Shown: positions 8,181-16,577 of the stretch, piece by piece
Position numbering within the stretch: position 1 is the stretch's first letter
How the letters are laid out: each line of letters starts with the position of its first letter
Assembly: GCA_024256265.1 (NCBI GenBank)
Contig: JACGUK010000004.1
Span: 193,748-257,747 of the forward strand
DNA from: an archaeon
Lineage (GTDB): Archaea; Thermoproteota; Nitrososphaeria; Nitrososphaerales; JACAEJ01
Reading direction: 5' to 3'
Length of the DNA: 64,000 nt
Program-made: the position numbers and the translations under genes
The notes under the pieces: model-generated
The model's input: only the letters and a program-made list of their open reading frames with translations
The model's database searches: none
What the model was told of the DNA's origin: nothing

Positions 8181-8455
8181 AATAGAACTGAGCTATAGAG
8201 CAGAAATCTATATTATAAATCTATCGGTATTTGCACATAAGACTATGTGTGTATATCCCTAAGAGTCTAATTCTTGCTTTGAAGGAGTTTATCATTTGTC
8301 TATCCTGAAATCAGTACTTGATTTGTTTCGATTCATAAATTTAGTCCACTCAAGCTATTTATGGGATGATTGTCAAGACCATGTGTGGTGTATGCAACTC
8401 CTCGATTTGATGTTTAAAGCTTGAGTTAAGATTTCAACGTAATTTTGGTTCTGGA
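8181..8455. other. Spacer without supported gene
   Basis: About 275 bases between the small membrane protein and a broken small gene. There are AT-rich promoter-like stretches and one nine-codon Cys-containing start (MCGVCNSSI then stop) near 8381, but nothing long enough to call. The area next to it holds a frameshifted gene, so it may be a zone of decay. Confidence 0.4.
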
Positions 8456-8672
8456 ATGCATAGCTCAAATCCTTCAGGCTTAAATAGAGAAGATGAAGTA
8501 GCATCACTGAGCAAAGCTTTAAAGAGATACTATAGAAGAGTTAAGGAGAGAGTCTGATGAAGTAATCTGCTTGATGGCTCCTGAGCCTTTCTTTGCCATT
8601 GGGCAGTTCTATGAGAGCTTTGAGCAGACGAGCGATGAAGAGGTTATTCAAATCTTAAATAAATTGAAGTAA
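8456..8672 (+). pseudogene. Frameshifted small gene (unknown family)
   Basis: Two coding-like pieces in different frames. The first runs from an ATG at 8456 to a TGA at 8557 (ends …LSKALKRYYRRVKERV). The second continues in another frame as ESDEVICLMAPEPFF…FEQTSDEEVIQILNKLK with a stop at 8672. Joined, they would make a compact charged protein of about 70 residues. A single-base frameshift in the run of GAGAG repeats near 8545-8555 would explain it. No family recognised. Confidence 0.45.
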
Positions 8673-8675
8673 AAT

Positions 8676-8837
8676 TCATTCAAACTCCTCATATGCTTGC
8701 TTTAACTTCTCTGATATAACCTCAGCTTTTTTTCTTGTCTTGTCTGCACTACACGTCTCTAAATGCTTTTCATACTCTGCTATTGTAGAGAAAGATGCAC
8801 CACATTGTACACATTTCTTCTTAGAATCCGCCTTCAT
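8676..8837 (-). CDS. Small single zinc-finger protein
   Basis: 53 codons from ATG. A C2HC-type finger is visible: C9-x2-C12, H25, C29 in the context KCVQCGASF…EYEKHLETC, followed by a basic and acidic helix. Small single-finger proteins of this kind are common in archaea and probably bind DNA, RNA or protein. It lies upstream of and in the opposite order to the broken gene at 8456-8672, with tail-to-tail stops. Confidence 0.65.
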   Translation of the reverse strand: MKADSKKKCVQCGASFSTIAEYEKHLETCSADKTRKKAEVISEKLKQAYEEFE

Positions 8838-8876
8838 AAGCCTCTTACTAATTATAAATATCGTAGTATATATGAA

Positions 8877-9296
8877 TTATTCGCCCATCATCTGTAAGAC
8901 TAGTTCTCTTGATCTGCTATGAATATCCAACTCTATAAAGACTACTTGTTGCCACGTACCAAGAGTCAATTTCTTATCTTTAAATGGTATTGTCAAACTT
9001 GGCCCTATAAGGGATGCTCTTACATGGGAGTGCCCATTATGGTCATGCCATCTTTTCTCATGCTCATAGTATATGTTCTTTGGTGCTATCCTCTCCAGCA
9101 TTTCTGGGAAATCCTTTAGCAATCCAGGTTCATATTCTATAGTTGTTAAAGCGCCTGTAGAGCCAGGGACAAATATTGTTACTATACCACTTCTAAGATT
9201 TGTCTCATTTATAGCCTTAGATACAGATTCTGTTATATCGATCATATCTAGCTCTCCTTTTGTTCTTAAACTAAGATACTTTGTTAAAACACTCAT
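8877..9296 (-). CDS. YjbQ/UPF0047 family protein
   Basis: About 139 residues (a GTG two codons upstream is also possible; the ATG at 9296 follows a GGTG ribosome binding site). The family signature is clear: VFVPGSTGALTTIEYEPGL-like segment, HEKRWHDHNGHSHVRASLIGPS, GTWQQVVFIELD near the C-terminus. YjbQ proteins form trimers with a conserved histidine site, and some have weak thiamine-phosphate synthase activity; the physiological role is not settled. Confidence 0.88.
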   Translation of the reverse strand: MSVLTKYLSLRTKGELDMIDITESVSKAINETNLRSGIVTIFVPGSTGALTTIEYEPGLLKDFPEMLERIAPKNIYYEHEKRWHDHNGHSHVRASLIGPSLTIPFKDKKLTLGTWQQVVFIELDIHSRSRELVLQMMGE

Positions 9297-9374
9297 AATC
9301 ACACCTAAAATTTCTTTACATCAGCTTCTTTTAATGGCTTTTTCTTTAGTTAAGAATTAAAAAAGAATATCAAT

Positions 9375-11207
9375 TCAGACGAGTTCAATCCCATTTATGA
9401 ACACCAAATCCTCTAAGCTATTTATCTTTATTTTCTCATCAGATATCGTGTAGAGAAAGTTTTCAATGTATAGTATCCTTTTCACTTCGAGGTTGCTTTC
9501 AAATTGTGCATTGCTTTGATGGGTGATGTTTCCTTTAAGTGTAAACCCTTGTTCGAGGGATAAATTGAAGACGTATGCACCTTGCCAAGTGCCATTGTAT
9601 TCATAGTTATTCATATTTGACCAAATTGAAACTGGAAGGGCTAGCAATTGCTTTGATTTATCAAACAGAAATGCCTTGTGGTCGTATAGGACTGGCGTGC
9701 TGGACCAATCACTTGGCACAACGAATTTTGCCTTTTCTATTGGTGCAATGACGTTTGTAACGTCGAAAAGAGATAGCTTCACCTTGTTTTCCTCTATACC
9801 CACGCCTATTATATGATTCTCATCATAGGGGTGAAGATAGCCTGAGAAACCAGGTATTTTCAAATAGCCTAAAACCTTGGGTTCAGCTGGGTTATAAAGG
9901 TCTATAACGAAGAAGGGATCCACTTGCCTAAAAGTTACGAGATAGCATCTTTCGCCCATAAACCTTGCTGAGTATATGCGTTCGCCTGAAGCTAGGCCCT
10001 CGAGTTTTCCGACAATGTTTAGGCTCATATCCAATATGTACAAATTATTCTCGGAACTATCAATCGTCCACTTTGTTGTCGCTATTCTGAAGAAGCCATT
10101 ATACTCATCCATGCTGAACTGATTAAGCACATAGCCTGAAACTGAGCCTTTAGCCTCGAAGACTATCTTTTCTTCATCTAACTTTATCCTATAAACCAAA
10201 GTTTCTTCATTTGCTTCTTCACCTACACTTAAAATTAACATGTTTGTGTTGGGAACTACTAAGTATATGTTGTTCAGTGAGACATACATGCTTGAGGTTA
10301 CTCCTGTTAGAATCGGTTCGTAGGTTGGCTCTTGCACATCATCTTGAATGTTAACGGCTACAATCGTTGTGAAATAGTAGAAAAAGTTTGGAACATCAAT
10401 ATAGCTTATTTCAGTCGGTTGCACCTCTATAACAGTGCTGTTAACAGCTATCTTCGGCAAGTTCACTTCAAAGTCTGTTTCGTTGCCACTTGGGAGTGTA
10501 GCTGGCTGATTGAACACAGCGTAAACGTAGTTGCCTATCATCCTTGAGCCTGAGATGGTTCCATTTAGGCTTATGGTTCTCTTTAAGACAGGGTTCTCTC
10601 TGTCTGAGATGTCGTAGACTTTGATGAAGGATTCCTCTGCATAAGGATAAATTATGATATCTTTGGGATTGTATTCAGGAATCATTGGCAGCGGGTAATA
10701 TTGATAATGTTTTCCTAGAACAGCAAGCCTACCTCCATTTACATAAATTTCTAAGCTATAGGTTTCGTTCAGGGCTATCTTTGAGAGTATTTCGGCTTGT
10801 TCAGGAGGATAAGCCCTTAATATGTAAATGCTAGAGCCTGAAACTACGTATAAGAATTCTCCATCAGTCTTGACAACATCTGCTTCATCTACACCTACAA
10901 CTTGAATGTTAGTGGTTGAATAGCCAGGTGCACCTGAATACTCTGGTGCAAACTTATCGTTGTTCGTTAGAGTGGAATATACATAAAATCCTTCAGAATG
11001 CCTTGCTTGCTCCATGCTTGTTTTTATGAAGTTTTTGAGCTCGTCATAGCTTGAGAATGTTTTAAGCTCTGGAGAAATTGGCTGAAAGCTAGGTTGAAAA
11101 TCGAAGCCATAATATATAGCCGTAGCAAGTAGAACAGCTAAAAGCACTGCCGCAACGCTGTGGGTTACCGCCTTTCTATTAATCTCCCTCTCCAATTCCA
11201 ACACCAT
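9375..11207 (-). CDS. Secreted/membrane-anchored beta-propeller protein (PF09826 type)
   Basis: 610 residues. A hydrophobic helix at about 14-32 (signal anchor) is followed by repeated beta-propeller blades (TDGEFLYVVSGSSIYILRAYPP, IKVYDISDRENPVLKRTISL, VIDLYNPAEPKVLGYLKIPGFSGYLHPYDENHIIGVG). The context …VGVDEADVVKTDGEFLYV is diagnostic of archaeal secreted proteins with a C-terminal beta-propeller domain. It probably faces outside the cell. The function is unknown; a scaffold or binding role is likely. Confidence 0.85.
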   Translation of the reverse strand: MVLELEREINRKAVTHSVAAVLLAVLLATAIYYGFDFQPSFQPISPELKTFSSYDELKNFIKTSMEQARHSEGFYVYSTLTNNDKFAPEYSGAPGYSTTNIQVVGVDEADVVKTDGEFLYVVSGSSIYILRAYPPEQAEILSKIALNETYSLEIYVNGGRLAVLGKHYQYYPLPMIPEYNPKDIIIYPYAEESFIKVYDISDRENPVLKRTISLNGTISGSRMIGNYVYAVFNQPATLPSGNETDFEVNLPKIAVNSTVIEVQPTEISYIDVPNFFYYFTTIVAVNIQDDVQEPTYEPILTGVTSSMYVSLNNIYLVVPNTNMLILSVGEEANEETLVYRIKLDEEKIVFEAKGSVSGYVLNQFSMDEYNGFFRIATTKWTIDSSENNLYILDMSLNIVGKLEGLASGERIYSARFMGERCYLVTFRQVDPFFVIDLYNPAEPKVLGYLKIPGFSGYLHPYDENHIIGVGIEENKVKLSLFDVTNVIAPIEKAKFVVPSDWSSTPVLYDHKAFLFDKSKQLLALPVSIWSNMNNYEYNGTWQGAYVFNLSLEQGFTLKGNITHQSNAQFESNLEVKRILYIENFLYTISDEKIKINSLEDLVFINGIELV

Positions 11208-11343
11208 TTTTAAGACTATATTAAAACATGCGTTTATTTTATCCTAATTTTTGATACTCCTTGTCCAGAAATTGGACAGGCATTGAAATGGCTTTTAACG
11301 CTATAGTAGAAGTGTTATATATCAAAGAATCAGAAATGGATTT

Positions 11344-11721
11344 ATGAGCCGCCAACTCTATATGCTTGGTTTCTTATTGCTAGTTGCAGGTGGTTTTCTC
11401 TTAGTTTATGGGTACTTGTCTATAAGGTATGATTGGGAATATTGGGGAGGCATAACGTTCTTTGTTGGTCTATTCATCGGTATTCTAGGCGTTTTAGTAT
11501 CTGAGGAAAAAACGAAAATTATGTTAAAGTCGTTAGGTGCATCTGTACTAATTACGATGATTTTTATGGCTATGACTTATGGTCTATACAAGCTTTTGTA
11601 TCCACAATCATACATCATGATAACTAACATTGGTTTAATATTTTTCTTCATATTGGTATCAATAATAGCATATTTTGCTTTCTATTTAACAGAAAAAAGA
11701 AAACCTTCTTCAGGCACCTAA
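11344..11721 (+). CDS. Four-helix membrane protein
   Basis: 125 residues with four hydrophobic segments, about 6-26, 34-54, 62-82 and 92-114, ending in a charged tail (TEKRKPSSGT). It is divergent from the beta-propeller gene. No family recognised. Confidence 0.55.
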   Translation: MSRQLYMLGFLLLVAGGFLLVYGYLSIRYDWEYWGGITFFVGLFIGILGVLVSEEKTKIMLKSLGASVLITMIFMAMTYGLYKLLYPQSYIMITNIGLIFFFILVSIIAYFAFYLTEKRKPSSGT

Positions 11722-11761
11722 AGTTTCAATAAAGTTTCATAAAATGAGGATTGAAATATGA

Positions 11762-12154
11762 TTACCAGAATCGAACCTTAACGTCTTCTATCTTAAGGAA
11801 GTCCTTATCGTTGGATATCAATTCCTCTCCTCTCTTGATGGATATTGCCGCTATTAGAATATCAAATTCCCCTACTATCTCCCCCTTTCTCCTTAACTTT
11901 TGATAAATCGTAGATGCCAATTCTGCGGATGGCGAATCTAATTCTAATATGGTGATGTTTGAGAGGAGACCCTTTACTATTCTGACGTTTGCATCTGACT
12001 TTACCGAAATCACAGCACCTTTTAATAGTTCATATGCTGTTATAACCGTCGATCTAAGCTCCTCGCCCTTTCTTTCCAAAGCCTTGATAAAAGATACTGC
12101 CTTTGGATCGCCCTTAATAAGGGATACAAGGATATCGGTATCTAAGCAGACCAA
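11762..12154 (-). CDS. vapC: PIN-domain toxin, VapC type
   Basis: 130 residues from a TTG start one base after the antitoxin stop. PIN-domain acidic residues are visible: D5 and D7 in CLDTDILVSLI, E in AYELLKG, D in GEFDILIAAI and D near the end (SNDKDF). VapC toxins are Mg-dependent endoribonucleases that cut tRNA or rRNA when freed from antitoxin. Cotranscribed with the VapB-type gene upstream. Confidence 0.85.
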   Translation of the reverse strand: MVCLDTDILVSLIKGDPKAVSFIKALERKGEELRSTVITAYELLKGAVISVKSDANVRIVKGLLSNITILELDSPSAELASTIYQKLRRKGEIVGEFDILIAAISIKRGEELISNDKDFLKIEDVKVRFW

Positions 12155-12155
12155 T

Positions 12156-12380
12156 TTAGACCGTGATCTCTCTTGTGGCTGATAGCAACCTCTCTTTCTT
12201 AATCATGTCAAAGACTTTATCGATATCATCTCCATTCCATTTGCCTGCGAATGTAGTCAATGATACTCTTTTCTCCCCCTCTATCAATTTCATGATTACC
12301 TCCGAGAAGGATTCGCCCTCCCTCTTCCTCTCTTTGAGCATTTTATAGGCCTTGTTTGACAGCGATACGACCCTTGTCAT
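12156..12380 (-). CDS. vapB: VapB-type antitoxin (DUF217 family)
   Basis: About 74 residues from the ATG at 12380 (the frame is open further upstream but those codons overlap the promoter). The MTRVVSLSNKAYKMLKERKREGESFSEVI start is the DUF217 antitoxin signature: a DNA-binding N-terminus followed by a toxin-masking C-terminal region. It abuts vapC. The mRNA appears leaderless, and a perfect palindrome sits between TATA box and ATG. Confidence 0.85.
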   Translation of the reverse strand: MTRVVSLSNKAYKMLKERKREGESFSEVIMKLIEGEKRVSLTTFAGKWNGDDIDKVFDMIKKERLLSATREITV

Positions 12381-12383
12381 ATG

Positions 12384-12412
12384 TATGCATATGCATAAGC
12401 GCATATATAAGC
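12384..12412 (-). promoter_or_regulatory. vapBC promoter with perfect 14-bp palindromic operator
   Basis: The palindrome TATGCATATGCATA (12384-12397) is perfect and lies 4 bases before the vapB ATG. A TATA box (cttatata on the minus strand) occupies 12404-12412, about 27 bases from the ATG. The geometry fits autorepression by the VapB-VapC complex binding over the transcription start. Confidence 0.75.
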
Positions 12413-12650
12413 ATTAATGGTAGTAAGTGTATCGATGTTGATATAATTGTAATAGTTTATGATGGTATCTTCTTGCATGAACTTCTGATTCTTCTGTTGC
12501 TTTATAACCGAAACGAAAACCTGTTCGATATGAAGGATAGGGCGTGAACAATAATACAGAACTCCCCAAATCCAGTTCGATGGCTGCATAGCGACGTTGA
12601 TGCACTGCTTCACTGCAGACACTCTTTAAATCGAATTAATAGCTTTAAAA
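12413..12650. other. Left flank of virion cluster, no gene supported
   Basis: About 240 bases between vapBC and the first virion-cluster gene. Overlapping frames on both strands here have no coding character. No tRNA, integrase-type attachment core or long inverted repeat is visible. A TATA-like tttaaat lies near 12627, so this may hold the promoter of the virion cluster. Confidence 0.4.
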
Positions 12651-12941
12651 ATGAACGAATTGAGCCAAGATAAAATTGGAAAGAATGCTATAGATGTTAT
12701 TCGTGAAGTATCCAAGCTTATCGACAAGATAAATAGCATGGTTAGAAGAACGAAAAGCGAGGAGAAGATCATCAATTACGCAAGAGCCCTTTCCTCTCTT
12801 TATGGTACTCTATTAAAAGTTCTCAAAGAAGTAGGGATAGAATCCTCGAATAAAAGCTTAGATGAGCTATTGTCTGAATTGGATATTCCTGAGAAGCAAG
12901 CCAAGAAACTGTTGAAAATCTTGGAGGCTATTGATAAATGA
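12651..12941 (+). CDS. Small helical protein at head of virion operon
   Basis: 96 residues, almost entirely helical and charged, with a C-terminal SLDELLSELDIPEKQAKKLLKIL segment. It is first in the virion gene cluster, a place often taken by the small terminase or a regulator, but I see no diagnostic DNA-binding motif. It overlaps the next gene by four bases (ATGA). Confidence 0.6.
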   Translation: MNELSQDKIGKNAIDVIREVSKLIDKINSMVRRTKSEEKIINYARALSSLYGTLLKVLKEVGIESSNKSLDELLSELDIPEKQAKKLLKILEAIDK

Positions 12942-13372
12942 GAAATTCAGTTCAAGGTATACTGCCAAAATTGAAGAAGGGTTGCCTTATAGAAGTATTG
13001 TGGATAGATGCCTGTATAACTCAAAATGTTAGAGCTTTCACAAATAAGACCTTTGCAACTTATAAGAAATCTGTAGGAAGATTTGTAAGCATAATCAAAG
13101 ATCATCGCTATAATGAACCTCATTTAATAATAAGCAATGAAATTACTGATGAAGAAATTCACGACATAACATCCATCCCTTTAGGGATAATTATGAAGAT
13201 AGATATGATAAACGAGAAGATGGATCAAATTAAAGTCAAGTATTCTAAATCATCCATAATAGTTCCACTGCAAGTTATCAAGCTCAAGAGGGCTCAAAGG
13301 CTAGAGCATCTTGAAGATGGAGGCCTTAAGATAGTTCTAGAGAAGGATGTGAAAGAAGATTCCAAGATTTAA
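12938..13372 (+). CDS. Unknown virion-cluster protein
   Basis: 144 residues, ATG overlapping the upstream stop. It begins with a basic segment (GILPKLKKGCLIEVLWIDACITQN) and looks beta-rich in its first half. No family recognised. Its tight coupling to the neighbours argues for a role in head morphogenesis or packaging, but this is inference from position only. Confidence 0.55.
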   Translation: MRNSVQGILPKLKKGCLIEVLWIDACITQNVRAFTNKTFATYKKSVGRFVSIIKDHRYNEPHLIISNEITDEEIHDITSIPLGIIMKIDMINEKMDQIKVKYSKSSIIVPLQVIKLKRAQRLEHLEDGGLKIVLEKDVKEDSKI

Positions 13373-13607
13373 GAAAAAAGGTAAGCTCATAGTAAAAGAG
13401 CATGAGTTTAGATGGATTGAGAGCGATTGGAGAGGTTTGATTGCATTAATATCAACTCTAGGATACATCACATTGATCACATTAGCCATGGTGCTATTTG
13501 GGATTGAATCAGTCATTACAATCTCTGCAATACTAGGCGAGCCTTATGGATTGATAATAGGATGGTATTTTTCAAGAGTTGAAAGAAAATGGAAAAGGAG
13601 AAGCTAA
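13353..13607 (+). CDS. Small two-helix membrane protein upstream of terminase (start uncertain)
   Basis: An open frame without ATG: it overlaps the end of the previous gene and ends 19 bases inside the terminase gene. Possible starts are ATT at 13359 or TTG at 13437. The translation has a basic N-terminus, two hydrophobic helices (GLIALISTLGYITLITLAMVLFG split by SVITISAILGEPYGLIIGWYF) and a basic tail (RVERKWKRRS). The helix–GxPYGxIIGWYF–basic pattern is common in small viral membrane proteins. A holin-like role is conceivable but unproven. Confidence 0.45.
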   Translation, partial: KKIPRFKKKGKLIVKEHEFRWIESDWRGLIALISTLGYITLITLAMVLFGIESVITISAILGEPYGLIIGWYFSRVERKWKRRS

Positions 13608-14848
13608 GAGCGATAAAAGATGATCCTGTAATATTCTCAAAGCTTATTCTAAAATTCTATCCTTTCGACTATCAAGAGAAGATTCTAAGAGATAACTCTG
13701 ATAGATTGATCGCTATATCTGGTAGGCAAATAGGTAAATCAACATGCTCAGCCATAAAACTAATACACTTTGCTATCACTAACCCAAAGACTACTAGCAT
13801 TATAGTTTCAGCGACTTTGAGGCAATCGATGGAGACCTTTAACAAAGTTCTAGACTTCATAAATTCATCAATTCTTAGAGATTCAGTAAAAAGGATGACT
13901 AAAACTCAGATATTCTTCAAAAATGGCTCAAGAATTATTTGTTTACCATCTGGACGCTATGGTTCAACTCTTAGAGGATTAACAGTTCATTTTGCTATAT
14001 TGGATGAAGCTAGTTTCATTTACGATGAGGTAATAACTAATGCTATATTCCCTATGCTCGCAACAACTAAGGGCAAAGCCTGGCTCTTGACAACTCCTTG
14101 GGATAGAAATCACATTACATACAAATGTTTTAATTCACAAAATTGGAGCAATTATCATCTTCCTTCATCAATAAACCCATTGATAACAAAAGATTTCTTA
14201 AATGAGCAAAGACAGCTTATAGGAGAGGAAAGGTATCGCCTTGAATATCTTGCAGAATTTATTGATGATAGCAATTCTTATTTCCCTATGACTCTCTTAA
14301 GACCTTGCTTTGAGGATTGTTTAGAAGATTTAAAATCAGGTAAAGAATACTTTGCTGGATACGATCCTGGCTCAAAGGAATCTTTCGCAGCACTTGTAGT
14401 TATTGAGCTATTAAAAGATCATCTATACACTCGTTATTTTAGAGCAGTTAAAGAAATTCCATACTCTCAATTCACTGTTGAAATCTTTGATCTGCATAAG
14501 AGAATCAAATTAGCAAGATTGGCTATAGATATGACTGGTTTAGGTAATCCTATAGTAGAGCATGCAAAAGAGCTCGGTTTACCTGTTGATGGCTTTAATC
14601 TAACACAGAGATTCAAGGAAGAGTTGCTATCGAACTTAAGAATAATTTTGGAGCAAAGAAAGATTTCTTTACCACAAGATACTCAATTGATAAATTCTTT
14701 AAATTGTATAGAATATGAGAGAACTAGAACTGGAGGCTATCAATTCAGCCATAGAACTGGGACTTATGATGATTTAGCATATGCTTTAAGCCTTGCTTGC
14801 TGGTCAGTGAAAGAATCTTCAGGAAAAGGCATCTTGATGGGAATATGA
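13589..14848 (+). CDS. terL: Terminase large subunit
   Basis: 419 residues. The ATPase domain has Walker A SGRQIGKST (about 44-52), Walker B FAILDEAS (about 134-141) and the coupling motif LLTTPWDR. The nuclease domain has acidic residues in FAGYDPGSKESFAALVVIE, LAIDMTGLGN and a late YDDLAYALSLACW. It cuts concatemeric DNA and pumps it into the prohead through the portal. It ends in an ATGA overlap with the ABC-GNAT gene. Confidence 0.95.
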   Translation: MEKEKLRAIKDDPVIFSKLILKFYPFDYQEKILRDNSDRLIAISGRQIGKSTCSAIKLIHFAITNPKTTSIIVSATLRQSMETFNKVLDFINSSILRDSVKRMTKTQIFFKNGSRIICLPSGRYGSTLRGLTVHFAILDEASFIYDEVITNAIFPMLATTKGKAWLLTTPWDRNHITYKCFNSQNWSNYHLPSSINPLITKDFLNEQRQLIGEERYRLEYLAEFIDDSNSYFPMTLLRPCFEDCLEDLKSGKEYFAGYDPGSKESFAALVVIELLKDHLYTRYFRAVKEIPYSQFTVEIFDLHKRIKLARLAIDMTGLGNPIVEHAKELGLPVDGFNLTQRFKEELLSNLRIILEQRKISLPQDTQLINSLNCIEYERTRTGGYQFSHRTGTYDDLAYALSLACWSVKESSGKGILMGI

Positions 14849-16296
14849 AGATAATTATCAGCATTCCTATAAAAATCCCAAAGAAAATCTTCAAAATTGA
14901 TAAATCCTTTAGCACTAAGAGTGAAATCACAAAGCGAACAGTTGAAATTTCTGATGCTTTTGGTATAGGTGTAGATGAAGCTAAGAATTTTGTAATATTC
15001 AAGGATTTTACTGTTGATATAAATCCAAAAGATATAGTATACATTACAGGTGAAAGTGGATCAGGCAAGTCTGTTCTATTAAGAGAGCTGGCATATAAGA
15101 TATCAAGTATAGAAGATTTTGGAGGAGTCATTAGAGATTCTGATTTAGAAATCAATCAGGATGAGATACTTGTTGAAGGAGTTGGAAAGGATACAAAAGA
15201 TGCTTTGAATATATTGTCCATGGCTGGATTGAATGAAGCATTTCTATTCTTAAGGCATTATAGAGAGCTTAGCGATGGTCAAAGATATCGTCATAAAATA
15301 GCTAAGATGCTTGCTTCGAAAAAGAATACTTGGGTAATGGATGAATTTTGTAGCACGTTGGATAGAATAACAGCAAAAGTGGTTGCCTATTGTGTTCAGA
15401 AAGTGGCTAGAAGGCAAGGTAAGACGGTTTTAGTAGCTACAACTCATGATGATCTATTCTATGATCTAAACCCTACTATTCATATTGAAAAGAGGTTTGG
15501 GCATGACGTTCATGTGAATTACTACAAATATGAGCCAAGGGATTGTAGCCTTCTAAAAGAAATCATAATTGAAGAGGGTAGCATAAAGGATTACAAAAAG
15601 CTTGAGCATTTACACTATAGAAGTGCATCACTAGCCTTTACAAAGAGAATATATGTGGCAAAGATTAAAGATGAAGTTATAGGAATAATAGTCTATGGCT
15701 CTCCTTACTTTCATCTTAAGGCAAGAAACTATACTCTTCATCAATATAGTGGTAATGTAACTAAAGATAAAATGGCTATTATTAATAGAGATTTTCTCAG
15801 AATATGGAGAGTAATAGTTTCGCCAAAGTATAGAAGCATTGGCTTAGGTGTTAAATTAGTCAAAGATACTCTTCCTTTAGTAAATTTTCCTTACGTAGAA
15901 ACTCTTGCCATTATGGCTAAGTTCAACCCATTCTTTCAAAAAGCTGGTATGATAAGAGTAGATGCTCCAGAGACAGATATCGATAAATCATATAGAAAAA
16001 ATCTTGAGAAGCTTGAGAGTTTAGGTTTCAATCTTGATTTGCTATCTTCAAAAAGGCATAACCTGATGGTGATTAAAAAATTAAAAGAAGATCAAGTTGA
16101 GGAGCTTAAGAGAATAATTCATAAAGATTTTATGGCTAAAAAGTTTCGTGGTAATTCATTATTAAAATTAATAGATCAAGGCAATAAAGATTCTATGGCT
16201 GAGGCTTTGAAGAGGCATAGACTAAATCCTATTTACCTTATCTATAAAAACCCAAAGTTTAAGGATTATCCTAACCCATTGATTTCGTATGTCTAA
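14845..16296 (+). CDS. ABC-type ATPase fused to GNAT-like acetyltransferase (COG2401 type)
   Basis: 483 residues from an ATG that overlaps the terminase stop (ATGA). The first half is an ABC ATPase without membrane helices: Walker A GESGSGKSVL, signature-like ELSDGQRYRHKIA, Walker B TWVMDEFCSTLD and a H-loop ATTHDD. The second half looks like a GNAT fold (IIVYGSPYF, WRVIVSPKYRSIGLGVKLVKDTL, MAKFNPFFQKAGM). This matches the archaeal family of ABC ATPases fused to a predicted acetyltransferase. Translational coupling to terminase suggests a packaging or DNA-end role; no activity is established. Confidence 0.85.
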   Translation: MKIIISIPIKIPKKIFKIDKSFSTKSEITKRTVEISDAFGIGVDEAKNFVIFKDFTVDINPKDIVYITGESGSGKSVLLRELAYKISSIEDFGGVIRDSDLEINQDEILVEGVGKDTKDALNILSMAGLNEAFLFLRHYRELSDGQRYRHKIAKMLASKKNTWVMDEFCSTLDRITAKVVAYCVQKVARRQGKTVLVATTHDDLFYDLNPTIHIEKRFGHDVHVNYYKYEPRDCSLLKEIIIEEGSIKDYKKLEHLHYRSASLAFTKRIYVAKIKDEVIGIIVYGSPYFHLKARNYTLHQYSGNVTKDKMAIINRDFLRIWRVIVSPKYRSIGLGVKLVKDTLPLVNFPYVETLAIMAKFNPFFQKAGMIRVDAPETDIDKSYRKNLEKLESLGFNLDLLSSKRHNLMVIKKLKEDQVEELKRIIHKDFMAKKFRGNSLLKLIDQGNKDSMAEALKRHRLNPIYLIYKNPKFKDYPNPLISYV

Positions 16297-16519
16297 AAGC
16301 AGAGAATATCGCCAGATAATTAGAAAGGTTCGGGTTTCAAGTATTGCCCAAATGAACGAAAGAAAGTTAATCGGTAGAATGGCCGAGGAATATGCTGTCA
16401 GAAACATTCTTCCCTCCATGGGTTTCACCTTTATCTTTTGCCAAATCTGTCTTGAGTCCCACATAAATACATATACTGGTGACAGGCTCCTGATTGGTTG
16501 GTGTAGGGAGTCGTGTTAA
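16289..16519 (+). pseudogene. Short protein, probably a truncated nuclease-like gene
   Basis: 76 codons, ATG overlapping the end of the ABC-GNAT gene. The first 45 residues look conserved and basic (VRVSSIAQMNERKLIGRMAEEYAV, LPSMGF), like the N-terminus of a larger nuclease or DNA-binding protein; after that the sequence becomes irregular and ends early. It marks the point where cargo island 1 interrupts the virion operon. It may be an intact small protein instead. Confidence 0.4.
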
Positions 16520-16577
16520 GAAAGCAGTATGCTACAACTTAATATTGATTTAGTGGGCGCTGAGACAGGTGGCAGAT

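Noticed and set aside
8740..9360. Plus-strand frames across the zinc-finger and YjbQ genes
   Set aside because: Shadows of well-supported minus-strand genes.
12377..12622. Overlapping frames of about 60-80 codons on both strands around the vapB promoter
   Set aside because: No coding character, overlapping one another and the promoter palindrome.
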